DNA of 63,744 nucleotides from Spirochaetales bacterium (GTDB taxonomy: Bacteria > Spirochaetota > Spirochaetia > SZUA-6 > RPPD01): positions 1 to 63,744 of the forward strand of contig JAFGSW010000005.1 in assembly GCA_016934415.1 (NCBI GenBank), written 5' to 3'. Position numbers and translations under genes: made by a program. How positions within the stretch are numbered: the first letter of the stretch is position 1; each line of letters starts with the position of its first letter. Below are positions 1 through 8,834 of this stretch, one piece after another. A model generated the notes under the pieces. The model searched no databases, was not told where the DNA came from, and saw nothing but the letters and a program-made list of their open reading frames with translations.

Positions 1-62
1 GACATATAGTTCCCCTTTCCCAAGGAACAGTATGCAGGATGGCGCCACCTGTTTCAATTATG

Positions 63-93
63 TTGACGTCGCACTAGACTCTCAAAGTATCAT
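63..93 (+). promoter_or_regulatory. Possible sigma70 promoter of mntH
   Basis: TTGACG at 63-68 and TATCAT at 88-93 are separated by 19 bases, slightly long for a sigma70 promoter. They lie about 30 bases before the mntH start. Upstream, GTTCC and GGAAC form a weak imperfect palindrome (about 9-28), but it matches no MntR or Fur site that I recognise. Confidence 0.35.
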
Positions 94-124
94 ATGCCCG
101 TGAGAAGCGAAGAGGAGGGGGGAA

Positions 125-1459
125 ATGTCGAAGAATCGCGGCGCGACCGGCCCCGCCGCTCCGCAAAATCCCAAAACTCAACTCGCGGCACAGGAGGCGC
201 TCCGCGGCAAGCGGCGGGGATTACGGGCGGTCCTGCCTTTCATCGGCCCCGCCTTCATCGCGTCCATCGCGTACCTCGATCCCGGCAACTTCGCGACGAA
301 CATCCAGGGCGGGGCGGAGTTCGGCTACGCGCTTCTCTGGGTGATCCTGCTGGCGAACCTGATGGCGATGCTCCTCCAGAGTCTCTCCGCCAAGCTCGGC
401 ATCGCCACCGGGAAAAATCTCGCGGAAATGTGCCGCCTCCGTTTCCCCAGGCGGGTGTGCATCATCCTCTGGATCACGCAGGAGCTCACCGCCATGGCGA
501 CCGACCTCGCCGAGTTTCTGGGTGCGGCCATCGGCATCACCCTGATTTTTCACATCCCGATGATCATTTCGGCGGCCATCATCGGCGTGCTCGTGTTCGT
601 CATCCTCGGCGTCACCCGGCGCGGATTTCGGGGGCTGGAGCTGTTCATCGGGGGCGCGGCCGGCATCATCGCCTTTTGTTATATAATAGAGACGGTGCTT
701 GCCAAGCCGGATTGGGGCCAGATTCTCTTCCACAGCTTCGTCCCGTCTTTGCCGGGAAACGGCGCGGTGCTTTTGGCCGTCGGCATCATCGGCGCGACCG
801 TCATGCCTCACGCGATCTACCTTCATTCCGGCCTCACGCAGAGCCGCATAGTTCCCAGGAACGAGGTTGAGGCGCGCCGTATTTTTCACTATGAAAAAAT
901 CGACGTCGTCATCGCGATGGCCGTCGCCGGATTGGTGAACATGGCGATGCTCTTCATGGCCGCCAAGGTGTTCCATTTCACCGGCCACACCGACGTCGCC
1001 GACATCAACACCGCTTTTAGGACGCTCACCCCGCTTCTCGGCGGAGGTGCGGCCCTGGTGTTCGGCGTCTCGCTCATCGCCTCGGGTGTTTCCAGCTCGC
1101 ACGTGGGCACGATGGCCGGCCAGATCGTGATGCAGGGATTCGTGGATTTCAGAGTTCCTGTCTGGCTGCGCCGGGTGGCGACGATGTTTCCCGCCATGGC
1201 GGCCATCGCGCTGGGTCTGGATCCCACGCGGACGCTCGTCATCAGCCAGGTTATCCTGAGCTTCACGCTGCCGGTCCCGGTCATCACCCTGATCATGTTT
1301 ACGCGAAACCCGAAGATCATGGGCGCGCTGGTGAACAAGCGGGTGACGACCGTGCTCGCGATCGTCTGCGCCGCGGTCATTCTCCTGCTAAACGTCCTTC
1401 TTTTGTACCAAACATTCGGCGGACCCCTGCCGGACTTCGGCGGCGCACCAGCAGGATGA
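125..1459 (+). CDS. mntH: Nramp family divalent metal (Mn2+/Fe2+) transporter
   Basis: Proton-coupled importer of manganese or ferrous iron in the inner membrane. The 444-residue protein has about eleven hydrophobic segments. The two unwound-helix motifs that ligate the metal are visible: DPGN in TM1 (DPGNFATN, near residue 51) and the MPH motif in TM6 (ATVMPHAIYLHSG, near residue 225). A purine-rich GAGGAGGGGGG lies just before the ATG, which fixes the start. A tandem-domain universal stress protein follows after 50 bases on the same strand, probably co-transcribed. Length and motifs are ordinary for the family. Metal specificity cannot be read from the sequence; the Nramp assignment is secure. 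Confidence 0.93.
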   Translation: MSKNRGATGPAAPQNPKTQLAAQEALRGKRRGLRAVLPFIGPAFIASIAYLDPGNFATNIQGGAEFGYALLWVILLANLMAMLLQSLSAKLGIATGKNLAEMCRLRFPRRVCIILWITQELTAMATDLAEFLGAAIGITLIFHIPMIISAAIIGVLVFVILGVTRRGFRGLELFIGGAAGIIAFCYIIETVLAKPDWGQILFHSFVPSLPGNGAVLLAVGIIGATVMPHAIYLHSGLTQSRIVPRNEVEARRIFHYEKIDVVIAMAVAGLVNMAMLFMAAKVFHFTGHTDVADINTAFRTLTPLLGGGAALVFGVSLIASGVSSSHVGTMAGQIVMQGFVDFRVPVWLRRVATMFPAMAAIALGLDPTRTLVISQVILSFTLPVPVITLIMFTRNPKIMGALVNKRVTTVLAIVCAAVILLLNVLLLYQTFGGPLPDFGGAPAG

Positions 1460-1509
1460 GCCCGATGCACTGGGCGCCTATTTTCAACTTATAAGCGGAG
1501 GGTAAAAAA

Positions 1510-2424
1510 ATGTTCAAGCATCTCCTCGTCCCTTTGGACGGTTCCCGGCTCGCCGAAGCGGCGCTTTCTCCCGCCGAGAATCTGGCCGCGAAAACGGGCG
1601 CGATGATCACCCTCATTCACGTCGTTGAAAAATCAGCCCCCGCGGCGATCCATAACGACCGCCACCTGGTGACGGCGGCCGAAGCCGAAGCCTACCTGGC
1701 CGAGATCAAGGAACGCCCCGGCCTGAAAAACCGGCGTGTTGAAACCCACGTGCACTCGGCGGAGGTGCACGACGTCGCCCACAGCATCACCGAACATTCG
1801 GCGGAGCTGACGCCCGACCTTATTGTCATGACGACGCACGGCCTCGGGAGCGCCCGGCGTTTTTTCTTCGGCGCCATTGCACAGCAGGTCATCGGCATGG
1901 GCCGAATCCCGGTCCTTATGGTTCGGCCCGTGGAGGGAACGAACTCATCGTCAGACGTGCGGACCGGCGATTGGGGAACCATACTCGTTCCCCTCGACGG
2001 AAACGCCTTCCACGAAAAGGGTCTGCCCTTCGCCCACGGGATAGCCCGCGCCTTTCACTCCCGCGTCCACCTGCTCATGGTCGTGCCCAGATTCGGAAAC
2101 CTCCGCGGGTCGGAGGCGGCCGCAAGCAGCGTGCTGCCGGGGGCCACCAGGCTCAAGCTGGAGATGGAAAGCGCCGTCGCGGAGGATTACCTCAAAGGGC
2201 GGGCGGAGGAGTTGAAACGTGACGGGATAGAGACGAGCGCCGAGACGGTGCGCGGCGGTCCGGCCCGCGTCATTATACGGGTCGCGCGCGGCCGCGAAGC
2301 GGATCTCGTCGTCCTCGGCACTCACGGCAAGGCGGGCGCGGACGCGTTCTGGAGCGGAAGCGTGGCCGCGAGGGTCGTGGAGCGAACCCATGTCCCATTG
2401 CTGCTCGTTCCGTTGAAAGAATAA
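1510..2424 (+). CDS. Universal stress protein with two Usp domains
   Basis: Cytoplasmic stress protein made of two UspA folds in tandem (residues about 1-145 and 155-304), each opening with the VPLDG strand-loop. The C-terminal domain has a complete ATP-binding signature G-2x-G-9x-G-S (GTHGKAGADAFWSGS). The N-terminal copy is degenerate (TTHG, then nine residues, then GA), so probably only one domain binds nucleotide. The ATG is preceded by GGAGGG. It follows mntH on the same strand, a linkage of metal or proton transporter with Usp that is seen in other bacteria. No specific role can be inferred. Confidence 0.9.
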   Translation: MFKHLLVPLDGSRLAEAALSPAENLAAKTGAMITLIHVVEKSAPAAIHNDRHLVTAAEAEAYLAEIKERPGLKNRRVETHVHSAEVHDVAHSITEHSAELTPDLIVMTTHGLGSARRFFFGAIAQQVIGMGRIPVLMVRPVEGTNSSSDVRTGDWGTILVPLDGNAFHEKGLPFAHGIARAFHSRVHLLMVVPRFGNLRGSEAAASSVLPGATRLKLEMESAVAEDYLKGRAEELKRDGIETSAETVRGGPARVIIRVARGREADLVVLGTHGKAGADAFWSGSVAARVVERTHVPLLLVPLKE

Positions 2425-2438
2425 CCATAGAAATTTAT

Positions 2439-2467
2439 TTGACAAACGGCCGTAAAAATAAAACAAT
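2439..2467 (+). promoter_or_regulatory. Possible sigma70 promoter for the barrel-like protein
   Basis: A perfect TTGACA at 2439-2444 is followed 17 bases later by AACAAT (2462-2467), a four-of-six match to the -10 box. This would give the downstream gene its own transcript rather than read-through from the Usp gene. The -10 match is weak. Confidence 0.35.
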
Positions 2468-2490
2468 GGAGGAAGGCGGGTCAAACGCCG

Positions 2491-3108
2491 GTGAAGGGGG
2501 CTCATCTGCCGAAAAGAGTTCTCATAGTCATTATCACATTTCTGCTCGTCGGCGCGTCCGCGCAGGCCTTTGACTTCGGGGCCGGACTTTCATTGAGCTA
2601 CGGCCTCTCCCTGATCAATGACTATATCCCGGGCATGACGACCTTCAACGGCAGCATTAACCACCTCGAAGCGGGCGCTTACTTCGACGCCATGTTCGCG
2701 CGACTCACGTTCATGTATGTCACCAACATCGGTAACCCGCACTCGTCGCCCCCCTTCACGGGGAGGCTGTGGACCGCCCAAATCGGCGGCAGCCTGCTCC
2801 TTAAATTCCCGGTCGTGATCAAGTCGCTCACCCTCTGGTCGGGCGCCGGAGCCGGGTTTCTCACGACAATCATGATGGATCTTGACGGCGACGGAGTCAG
2901 CAATCTGGATCCCGCCGCGAACCTGAACGACATTTACCTGGTCATCGCCTTCGGCGGCGAATTCAAGATCGCCAACCTCATGAAAATCGGCCCCGTCTTC
3001 ACCCTGAATTACAATTTGACGCCGAGCACATACGACACTGAACCGGCGGGGTCGACCCATACTCAGGTCATGCTGCAATTCTCAGTAGCGGCCGGCTTCG
3101 CGTTTTAG
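2491..3108 (+). CDS. Exported protein, probable small outer-membrane beta-barrel
   Basis: The 205-residue product has a clear signal peptide (basic KR, hydrophobic core, cleavage after ASAQA near residue 26). It then shows alternating hydrophobic/polar strands rich in Gly, Tyr and Phe, ending in an aromatic-terminated strand (VAAGFAF), which is typical of outer-membrane barrels. The start is GTG; GGAGGAAGG lies about 14 bases upstream, somewhat far, so a slightly later start is possible. I recognise no family. The role is unknown; location and fold are inferred from composition only. Confidence 0.7.
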   Translation: MKGAHLPKRVLIVIITFLLVGASAQAFDFGAGLSLSYGLSLINDYIPGMTTFNGSINHLEAGAYFDAMFARLTFMYVTNIGNPHSSPPFTGRLWTAQIGGSLLLKFPVVIKSLTLWSGAGAGFLTTIMMDLDGDGVSNLDPAANLNDIYLVIAFGGEFKIANLMKIGPVFTLNYNLTPSTYDTEPAGSTHTQVMLQFSVAAGFAF

Positions 3109-3194
3109 TCATCGTAAGGATTCTTGATTGATCCCGTAAAAAAACATTCGCCGCTACAGCCGCGTTGACGCCGCAGCATCCGCCGGATACTCCG

Positions 3195-4412
3195 TCAAGG
3201 CCAGACGACCTTGAGGTTGGACCTCCCGGAAATGCTTCCGGCCGCCTCACGGAGGAGCGGGTTGAGACATAACCGTCCCTCATCCGTACAGGCGTAGGCT
3301 GATTCGTCCGCGCGGACCCAACCCTTCGCGAGCCAATGGTCCCATGCCCCGCCGAGGAGCTCTTCCAATGGCGCGCCGAAACGCCGCGCGATCCTCGATC
3401 GCTCGATGCCGTCCTCGAGCCGCAGCCCCATCATGAGCTGTTCCAGGAGGAGAGCACCCGCCGAAAGCCGTTCAACGGAAAGGGCGCTTAAGGGATCGGC
3501 CGCGCAATATTGACGCAGGTCTTGCGTCGTTTCCAGGCGAAGCGCCGTCCCGTCCGCCCCGGGCACGGTCGACGCCGCTCCCGGTCCCACGCCGATGTAG
3601 GGATCGAGCCGCCAGTAGCGCAGATTGTGGAGGCACTCCTTGCCCGGCCGCGCGAAGTTGCTCACCTCGTACGGCCTGTAGCCGGAAGCCGTGAGGAAGG
3701 AGCGCGTCTCACGCCACACCTCGATCTCCGATTCTGTGGTCGGCTGGGCGCATTCGCCGGAACGCACCGCCGCGAAGAGGGGCGTCCCCTCCTCGAGTGT
3801 CAGGTCGTACAGCGACACGTGGCCGGGCGCCCGGGCGACCGCCCCTTCCAGGTCGCGGAGCGCTCCCGCGACCGTCTGGGTCGGGATGCAGACGATGAGA
3901 TCGAGTGAAAGCTCGCCGGGCCACCTCGCCGCGAGGAGATCGAGGGCGCGTCGGTTGTGGGCCGCCGTACCCGCCCGCCCCAGGAAACGAAGGAGCCGGT
4001 CGTCGAAGGTCTGCACGCCGAGGCTTATCCGCGTGACGCCGGTTCGCGCGCACACGTCGATGAAATCACGCGAAAGGCTCTCGGGATTCGCCTCCACCGT
4101 CCACTCGACCGGACGCCAGGCGCCGCCGATCCGCGCCAGGAGCCTTTCCAGCAGGTCCCCGGGCAGCAGGCTGGGAGTCCCGCCTCCGATGTAGACGGTG
4201 TCGATCGATGCCACGGCCAGCGCGTCCGCGAAGCGGTCGATGCCGTCGATCTCGGCGCGGACGACGGCCTGCATCGTCTCCCGATCCGCGTCCGCGATCG
4301 AGAAAAAATCGCAGTACCGGCACTTGCGCCGGCAGAACGGGACATGGACATAAAGCGCGTTGTCATGGGGATGCGGTTGAAGGCTGGGGGAGGAATCGGT
4401 CTTCATCGCCAT
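3195..4412 (-). CDS. hemW: Radical SAM heme chaperone HemW
   Basis: The 405-residue radical SAM protein carries the CX3CX2C cluster motif (Cys27, Cys31, Cys34 in HVPFCRRKCRYCDFF), the GGGTP SAM-binding motif, and the HNxxYW signature (HNLRYW). That last motif distinguishes HemW from true coproporphyrinogen dehydrogenase HemN. HemW-type proteins bind heme and transfer it to target proteins; many are mis-annotated as oxygen-independent coproporphyrinogen oxidase. Length is normal. It lies downstream of lepB on the same strand with about 107 bases between them, so they may be co-transcribed. Confidence 0.88.
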   Translation of the reverse strand: MAMKTDSSPSLQPHPHDNALYVHVPFCRRKCRYCDFFSIADADRETMQAVVRAEIDGIDRFADALAVASIDTVYIGGGTPSLLPGDLLERLLARIGGAWRPVEWTVEANPESLSRDFIDVCARTGVTRISLGVQTFDDRLLRFLGRAGTAAHNRRALDLLAARWPGELSLDLIVCIPTQTVAGALRDLEGAVARAPGHVSLYDLTLEEGTPLFAAVRSGECAQPTTESEIEVWRETRSFLTASGYRPYEVSNFARPGKECLHNLRYWRLDPYIGVGPGAASTVPGADGTALRLETTQDLRQYCAADPLSALSVERLSAGALLLEQLMMGLRLEDGIERSRIARRFGAPLEELLGGAWDHWLAKGWVRADESAYACTDEGRLCLNPLLREAAGSISGRSNLKVVWP

Positions 4413-4519
4413 AATGCCGACGCGGTCGGGCGTATTTTATGCGCGCCTTCTCGTTGAAGAGACCGCCTTTAAGCTTTACAGCGACGATCTTTCAACGGGC
4501 TGCAGATTCGCCGCGCCGC

Positions 4520-5917
4520 TCAATAGACCGGGCCGAGTCGGTTGAGAGGCCAGAAGCGGAAGAGTGATTTCCCGAGCAAGTTGGAGGTTTTCACTTCGCC
4601 GAAAAAACGCGCGTCCCTTGAATTGTCGCGGTTGTCGCCCATGGGGAAAAATCGGTCGGGCGATATGTACAAGCCGAGCGCCCTGTGTTCGAACCTGTTC
4701 CGGGCGGCTTCGTCGTACGGCTTGAGGCCCCATTCGGCGTAATTCAACCAATAATCCTCGAAGTCCCTGTCCGTGTACAGCGACTGTTCATTGGTATCCT
4801 GGAATATGTAAATGTATTTCACCGCGGCCGCCTGGTACGCCTTCTCCACTTCGTCCTTGGACATGGCGTCGATTCTGGCGCGGGGGAGAAGATTGTATTC
4901 CAAGATCGTTTTCTTGTATTGCAGGGCGATCTCCTCATCCGACATCCCCGACAGATCGATATGCCGATTACCGAACGGCTCATTCTTTACCTTCCACTTA
5001 ATCATCGCCTTATAGTATTCGGTCCGAATTTTATCAAACGTCCAGTTGTCCTTTTCAGGGTTATATGCAGTGATCGCCGCCAGGACGTACTGGATCATGA
5101 TGGATTCGAACTCTTCGGGCTTATCGGGTGACAGTAATTTCCTGTCCGCTTCCCTGATCCGGGGGTAACAGAAAAGATAGACGTAGCGGGCGTCGATTCC
5201 GGGCTTGAGCGTCTCGGGCGCGACGCCACCCTTGAGATACGTCTGTTGGATCACGTTTTCCCTGATGACCGGATATTGGTCGAACGGATAAAATTTCTTC
5301 TGAATCTGGTAGTCGAGGGGCGTATATTGCTTCTTGAGGTCGTCCTCGCTCGTCCAGCCGTTCCCGTCCCCCTGCATGATCTCGACCCTCCCGTCGCGCA
5401 TCCGGAACCGCTCGCCGGGTTGGGCGATGAGTCGCTTGACGAGAAAGTGCTTGGCGATATTCCCCTTGGCATCCTTGTCGAGATTGACGATGGTGAAGGT
5501 GAGCATGTAGACGAGACGGTTGAAAAGTTCCTCCACCCACGTCACGTCCCGGCCCATTTCCGTTTCATAATCGGGGTTGAGGAAGACCACGATGTCGCCG
5601 CGCTTGGCCAGTTCAAAACCGGGCAGCTTTCCGAAACCCGGCACAAGCTCCGGCCCGTACACGATCTTGTCGACGAACAGGCGGTCGTCGCCGATAATGG
5701 TGTCCTCCATCGAGCCCGACGGCACGGCGTAGGCCTGGATCAGGTATTGGTTGAGAATGAGCACCACCACCGCCGCCCAGAGGAGGGCCTGGATCCAATC
5801 GAGGATCTGATTCTTCTGTTTCTGCTTCGCCTTGCGCTTCAGCTTGCGGCGTTTGCGCCACGTCAGATAGCGCTCGGTATGCGTGATGAGAAATGTTTCC
5901 ACTTCGGCCAATTGCAT
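4520..5917 (-). CDS. lepB: Signal peptidase I with a large insertion
   Basis: Inner-membrane serine protease that removes signal peptides. From the chosen ATG at 5917 (GGGGAG seven bases upstream) the protein has 465 residues: a very basic cytoplasmic segment (RKRRKLKRKAKQK), one membrane helix at about 42-62, catalytic Ser69 in PSGSM, catalytic Lys161 in FLVKRLI, and the C-terminal GDNRDNSRD box. An in-frame start at 6031 would add 38 residues but has no such ribosome site. E. coli LepB is 324 residues; the excess lies between about residues 180 and 405, after the Lys box and before the GDNRDNS box. This insert is charged and aromatic-rich and must be periplasmic. Confidence 0.93.
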   Translation of the reverse strand: MQLAEVETFLITHTERYLTWRKRRKLKRKAKQKQKNQILDWIQALLWAAVVVLILNQYLIQAYAVPSGSMEDTIIGDDRLFVDKIVYGPELVPGFGKLPGFELAKRGDIVVFLNPDYETEMGRDVTWVEELFNRLVYMLTFTIVNLDKDAKGNIAKHFLVKRLIAQPGERFRMRDGRVEIMQGDGNGWTSEDDLKKQYTPLDYQIQKKFYPFDQYPVIRENVIQQTYLKGGVAPETLKPGIDARYVYLFCYPRIREADRKLLSPDKPEEFESIMIQYVLAAITAYNPEKDNWTFDKIRTEYYKAMIKWKVKNEPFGNRHIDLSGMSDEEIALQYKKTILEYNLLPRARIDAMSKDEVEKAYQAAAVKYIYIFQDTNEQSLYTDRDFEDYWLNYAEWGLKPYDEAARNRFEHRALGLYISPDRFFPMGDNRDNSRDARFFGEVKTSNLLGKSLFRFWPLNRLGPVY

Positions 5918-6024
5918 CGATCCGCTCCCCTGATCCCGCCGCACATCCCCGGGCGGGCAAAACGGCGCATAGACACGCGCGCCGCCGTTTTTCGTACGGG
6001 GCAGAATAACACAATGAGCTTCGA

Positions 6025-6053
6025 TTGACAAGTGAAGGCGGCCAAACTATAAT
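6025..6053 (+). promoter_or_regulatory. Consensus sigma70 promoter giving a probable leaderless transcript
   Basis: TTGACA (6025-6030), a 17-base spacer and TATAAT (6048-6053) match the sigma70 consensus exactly. The next gene's ATG begins at 6062, eight bases beyond the -10 box, where transcription should start. No Shine-Dalgarno sequence lies in between. Confidence 0.7.
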
Positions 6054-6061
6054 CTGTCCCT

Positions 6062-7774
6062 ATGTTCGACAAGCTGTTGAAACGAAAAACAAAGGAACCG
6101 ATACCTGATTTTTCCGAGGTCACGGTGACCCTCAAGCCGATCCTCGGGATCCGTCCGGGCATCTATCTCATGATCATCTACGGGGTGATCATCCTCGCCG
6201 TCCTGTTCGTCCTTTTCTTCGTGCCCGGGCTTTATGCCGCGGGCTCGTACGTGAATTTCTCGAGCGGGCCCGTGCCGGCCGGCGTCTGGATCGACGGAAA
6301 GAAGGCGGGCGTCACGCCCTGCGAGGTGCTGGTGCACGAAGGCCGGCATGAGGTCAGGATTGAGAGGCCCGGCTATAAACCGGTGACCATGACGAGGGAC
6401 GTGACGCGCTTCGTCTTCGCCCTGCCCTTCCTTCCCAAGAGGGAATTCATCGAAACGCCGCTCGAGGCGGCCGACGTCACCGCGCTCGTCCGCACGGCCT
6501 ATAACGATTTCTCTGGCTGGGCGTCCATCGAGGCGTTCGCGGGGGATTATCCCTACCCGCCCGTTCTTACAGAGACGGCCATGAGCATTTACGCGAGTCC
6601 CACCGAGGACACCTACCGGGCGCTCCACAACCTTCTGGAACGCACCCTCCCCTTCGTCCATCTGCCGGAGCTCGCCTTCGACTGGTTCAGCGCCTATTAC
6701 ATAGTTGAAACCAGGGGCCGCGGCCCGACCGCGGCCGCCGCCTTCGACACCGTCGCCGGTCTGCGCCGGCTGCTCGGCCGGTACGATAACCTTCCGTTCT
6801 TCCTCTACGCCATGCTCCCCCAGCAAATCGCCCGGACGCACGACACCGCGGCGGGCGGGCCGTCCCCCTACGTGACGAGGGCCGATCTGGACAAGGAGGA
6901 GTGGTTCAGAACGAAGACCGACGGCTACCGGGCGTTCCTCTCGCGCTTCACGCCTTCGCGCGGCGCAATGCCGGGTCCGGCCGTGTCGGTGGGTGGCGTG
7001 CAGTTTCTGCCCGTGCCCGCAGGAACGTTCATCATGGGGCGGTTCGAAAAAGAGGGCTCGCTCTTGGGACCGAATTTCCTGGCCTTGTTCCCCCACCCCC
7101 AACGGGTGAAGGGATTCTATATGGCGCGCACCGAAGTGACCAATGCCCAATTCCGAAGCTTCTTGCGGGAGAAGCCAGACTGGCGGCCGGATAACAGGGA
7201 CAAACTGAAAGCGGCGCATCTGGTCGACGATTTCTATCTCAAGGACTGGCGGGGGATCGATCCTCCCGCCGGCAAGGAAAATTTTCCCGTCATCTACGTT
7301 TCCGCCTATGCCGCCGAAGCCTACTGCGACTGGCTTTCCGGAAAACTTGGCTCAAGCGTGCCGCGCGCCCGCGTGCGCCTGCCCTACGAGGCCGAATGGG
7401 AATGGGCGGCCGACGGCGGCTCGCCCTCCCGGTTCAAAACCTCCGGGTCCCGCTTCTACGCGGAATTCTCGGCCGGCCTCAAGCCGTCGGGGTCGTCCGC
7501 CCCGAACGTGTTCGGACTCACCGACATGGCGGGAAACGCATACGAGTTGTGCCGTGACTGGTTCGCTTTGTCCGCACCGCTCGTGAGCTCAAGCGACCCC
7601 GAGAAAAACGTCTACGACCGGTATAATCCGTTCACGACGGGCCAGGTGAAGGCGGTGCGCGGCGGTTCCTGGGCCACCCCGAGCGAAAAGATCGAGGCCT
7701 ACACCAGAGGCGGGCAACCGTCGAACGCGAGCACGCCGTTCCTCGGTTTCCGGCCCGTCATCGGCAGCGAGTGA
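6062..7774 (+). CDS. Membrane-anchored PEGA plus FGE/sulfatase-modifying-like domain protein
   Basis: 570 residues: a short cytoplasmic N terminus, one membrane helix (about 35-57), a PEGA domain (about 62-110; VWIDGKKAGVTPCEV then HEVRIERPGYKP), an alpha-helical middle, and a C-terminal formylglycine-generating-enzyme-type domain (about 308-570). The FGE fold is shown by FLPVPAGTFIMG, EVTNAQF, RLPYEAEWEWAA, GLTDMAGNAYELCRDW, AVRGGSW and FLGFRPV. The cysteine pair of true FGE, between RGGS and LGFR, is absent, so this is probably a binding domain rather than a formylglycine synthase. The domains face the periplasm if the basic N terminus stays inside. Confidence 0.85.
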   Translation: MFDKLLKRKTKEPIPDFSEVTVTLKPILGIRPGIYLMIIYGVIILAVLFVLFFVPGLYAAGSYVNFSSGPVPAGVWIDGKKAGVTPCEVLVHEGRHEVRIERPGYKPVTMTRDVTRFVFALPFLPKREFIETPLEAADVTALVRTAYNDFSGWASIEAFAGDYPYPPVLTETAMSIYASPTEDTYRALHNLLERTLPFVHLPELAFDWFSAYYIVETRGRGPTAAAAFDTVAGLRRLLGRYDNLPFFLYAMLPQQIARTHDTAAGGPSPYVTRADLDKEEWFRTKTDGYRAFLSRFTPSRGAMPGPAVSVGGVQFLPVPAGTFIMGRFEKEGSLLGPNFLALFPHPQRVKGFYMARTEVTNAQFRSFLREKPDWRPDNRDKLKAAHLVDDFYLKDWRGIDPPAGKENFPVIYVSAYAAEAYCDWLSGKLGSSVPRARVRLPYEAEWEWAADGGSPSRFKTSGSRFYAEFSAGLKPSGSSAPNVFGLTDMAGNAYELCRDWFALSAPLVSSSDPEKNVYDRYNPFTTGQVKAVRGGSWATPSEKIEAYTRGGQPSNASTPFLGFRPVIGSE

Positions 7775-7816
7775 CGCGCGCCGACGGGCCCGCCGCGAAG
7801 GAGACGGTGAACGACC

Positions 7817-8299
7817 ATGGCTGAATCGGACTCCGCGCCTAAAAAGAACGACGTCAAGGTTCTTGCCGTCAACAAGAAGGCCCGTTTCGAGTACGAGGTC
7901 ATTGAAAACCTCGAGTGCGGCCTGGAACTGGCGGGGACGGAGGTCAAATCGATCAAGGCCGGCCAGTTCTCCTTCGCCGACGCCTACGCCAAAGTGGAGA
8001 ACGACGAGCTCTGGCTGGTCGCGCTGCACGTGACGCCCTATGTTTTCGGCAACATCCACAATCGCGAGCCCGCCCGCCAGAGGAAACTGCTCGCCCACAA
8101 GCAGGAGATCAAGCGTCTCAAACGCAAGACCGACGAAAAGGGCTTGACCCTCGTTCCGATGAGGTTTTATCTTAAGAAGGGAATCGTGAAGGTGGAAATC
8201 GCGACCTGCCGCGGCAAAAAGCTGCATGACAAGCGGCAGTCGATAAAAGCGCGCGACGTCAAGCGGGACATCGACCGCGATTTCAGGAAAAGGATATAG
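7817..8299 (+). CDS. smpB: SsrA-binding protein SmpB
   Basis: 160 residues, the normal length. SmpB binds tmRNA and delivers it to stalled ribosomes for trans-translation. Family hallmarks are visible: AVNKKARFEYEVIENLECG, the GTEVKSIKAG loop, LLAHKQEIKRL and the basic tail KKLHDKRQSIKARDVKRD. GGAGA lies upstream of the ATG. Its partner RNA gene ssrA lies 150 bases downstream on the same strand, a common linkage that supports both calls. Confidence 0.96.
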   Translation: MAESDSAPKKNDVKVLAVNKKARFEYEVIENLECGLELAGTEVKSIKAGQFSFADAYAKVENDELWLVALHVTPYVFGNIHNREPARQRKLLAHKQEIKRLKRKTDEKGLTLVPMRFYLKKGIVKVEIATCRGKKLHDKRQSIKARDVKRDIDRDFRKRI

Positions 8300-8449
8300 C
8301 AGGGATAATCCGGGGGATTGTCGCCGTGGGGCATGTTGTTCACTGGGAATCGGCTGTCGCCGAAACCGGGGAACTGGAAAACCTTTTTTTAGTCGATAAT
8401 AGTGATGCGGGTTCTTTGACATAGCTCGACTTACAATAAACCCAACCAT

Positions 8450-8803
8450 GGGGGTGTAAGGGTTTCGACTGGGGATGTCGTGACAAGGGCTGCAAGCGGA
8501 GCGCCGATCTCCCAAAAGCGGCAACAACGATAACTGCCGATAAAGCAGAATTCGCACTCGCCGCGTAATTTACGCGACGACGGACCCTCCGGACGCTGTT
8601 CCGAGGACGGAGGCCGTCTGTAACAAACCGGGACTTGCCCCTCGCGAAGGCCGCGGCGCGGGGGGGACACCATACGCGGTCGTAAGGTTTCAATCGGCTT
8701 CAGCGCCTGCGCCTGTTAAGACCCTGACAATCAAGCACGCGCTAAGCTTGTAGAGGCTTTTGGGGCGCGCTCCAGGACGCGGGTTCGACTCCCGCCACCT
8801 CCA
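8450..8803 (+). ncRNA. ssrA: Transfer-messenger RNA (tmRNA)
   Basis: About 354 nt. The 5' end GGGGGUG (8450-8456) pairs over seven bases, with one G-U, to CACCUCC (8796-8802), forming the tRNA-like acceptor stem; A8803 is the discriminator and CCA is not encoded. The 3' T-arm reads GGGTTCGACTCCC. A tag frame starting at the probable resume codon GCA 8521 reads ATTITADKAEFALAA and ends at TAA 8566-8568; the ALAA ending is the classic protease signal. smpB lies immediately upstream. The exact resume codon is inferred from the reading frame, and the pseudoknots were not modelled. Confidence 0.93.
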
Positions 8804-8810
8804 TAGAAAA

Positions 8811-8834
8811 GGCTGCCATCCGGCAGCCTTTTTT
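8811..8834 (+). terminator. Rho-independent terminator of ssrA
   Basis: Perfect 7-bp stem GGCTGCC/GGCAGCC with a 4-base loop followed by six T residues, beginning seven bases after the tmRNA 3' end. Confidence 0.92.

Noticed and set aside
3195-4412. HemN-type coproporphyrinogen III dehydrogenase
   Set aside because: The HNxxYW motif and short N terminus indicate HemW, the heme chaperone.
8416-8437. TTGACA and TACAAT as a tmRNA promoter
   Set aside because: The two boxes are only ten bases apart, too close for a sigma70 promoter, although some promoter must lie there.
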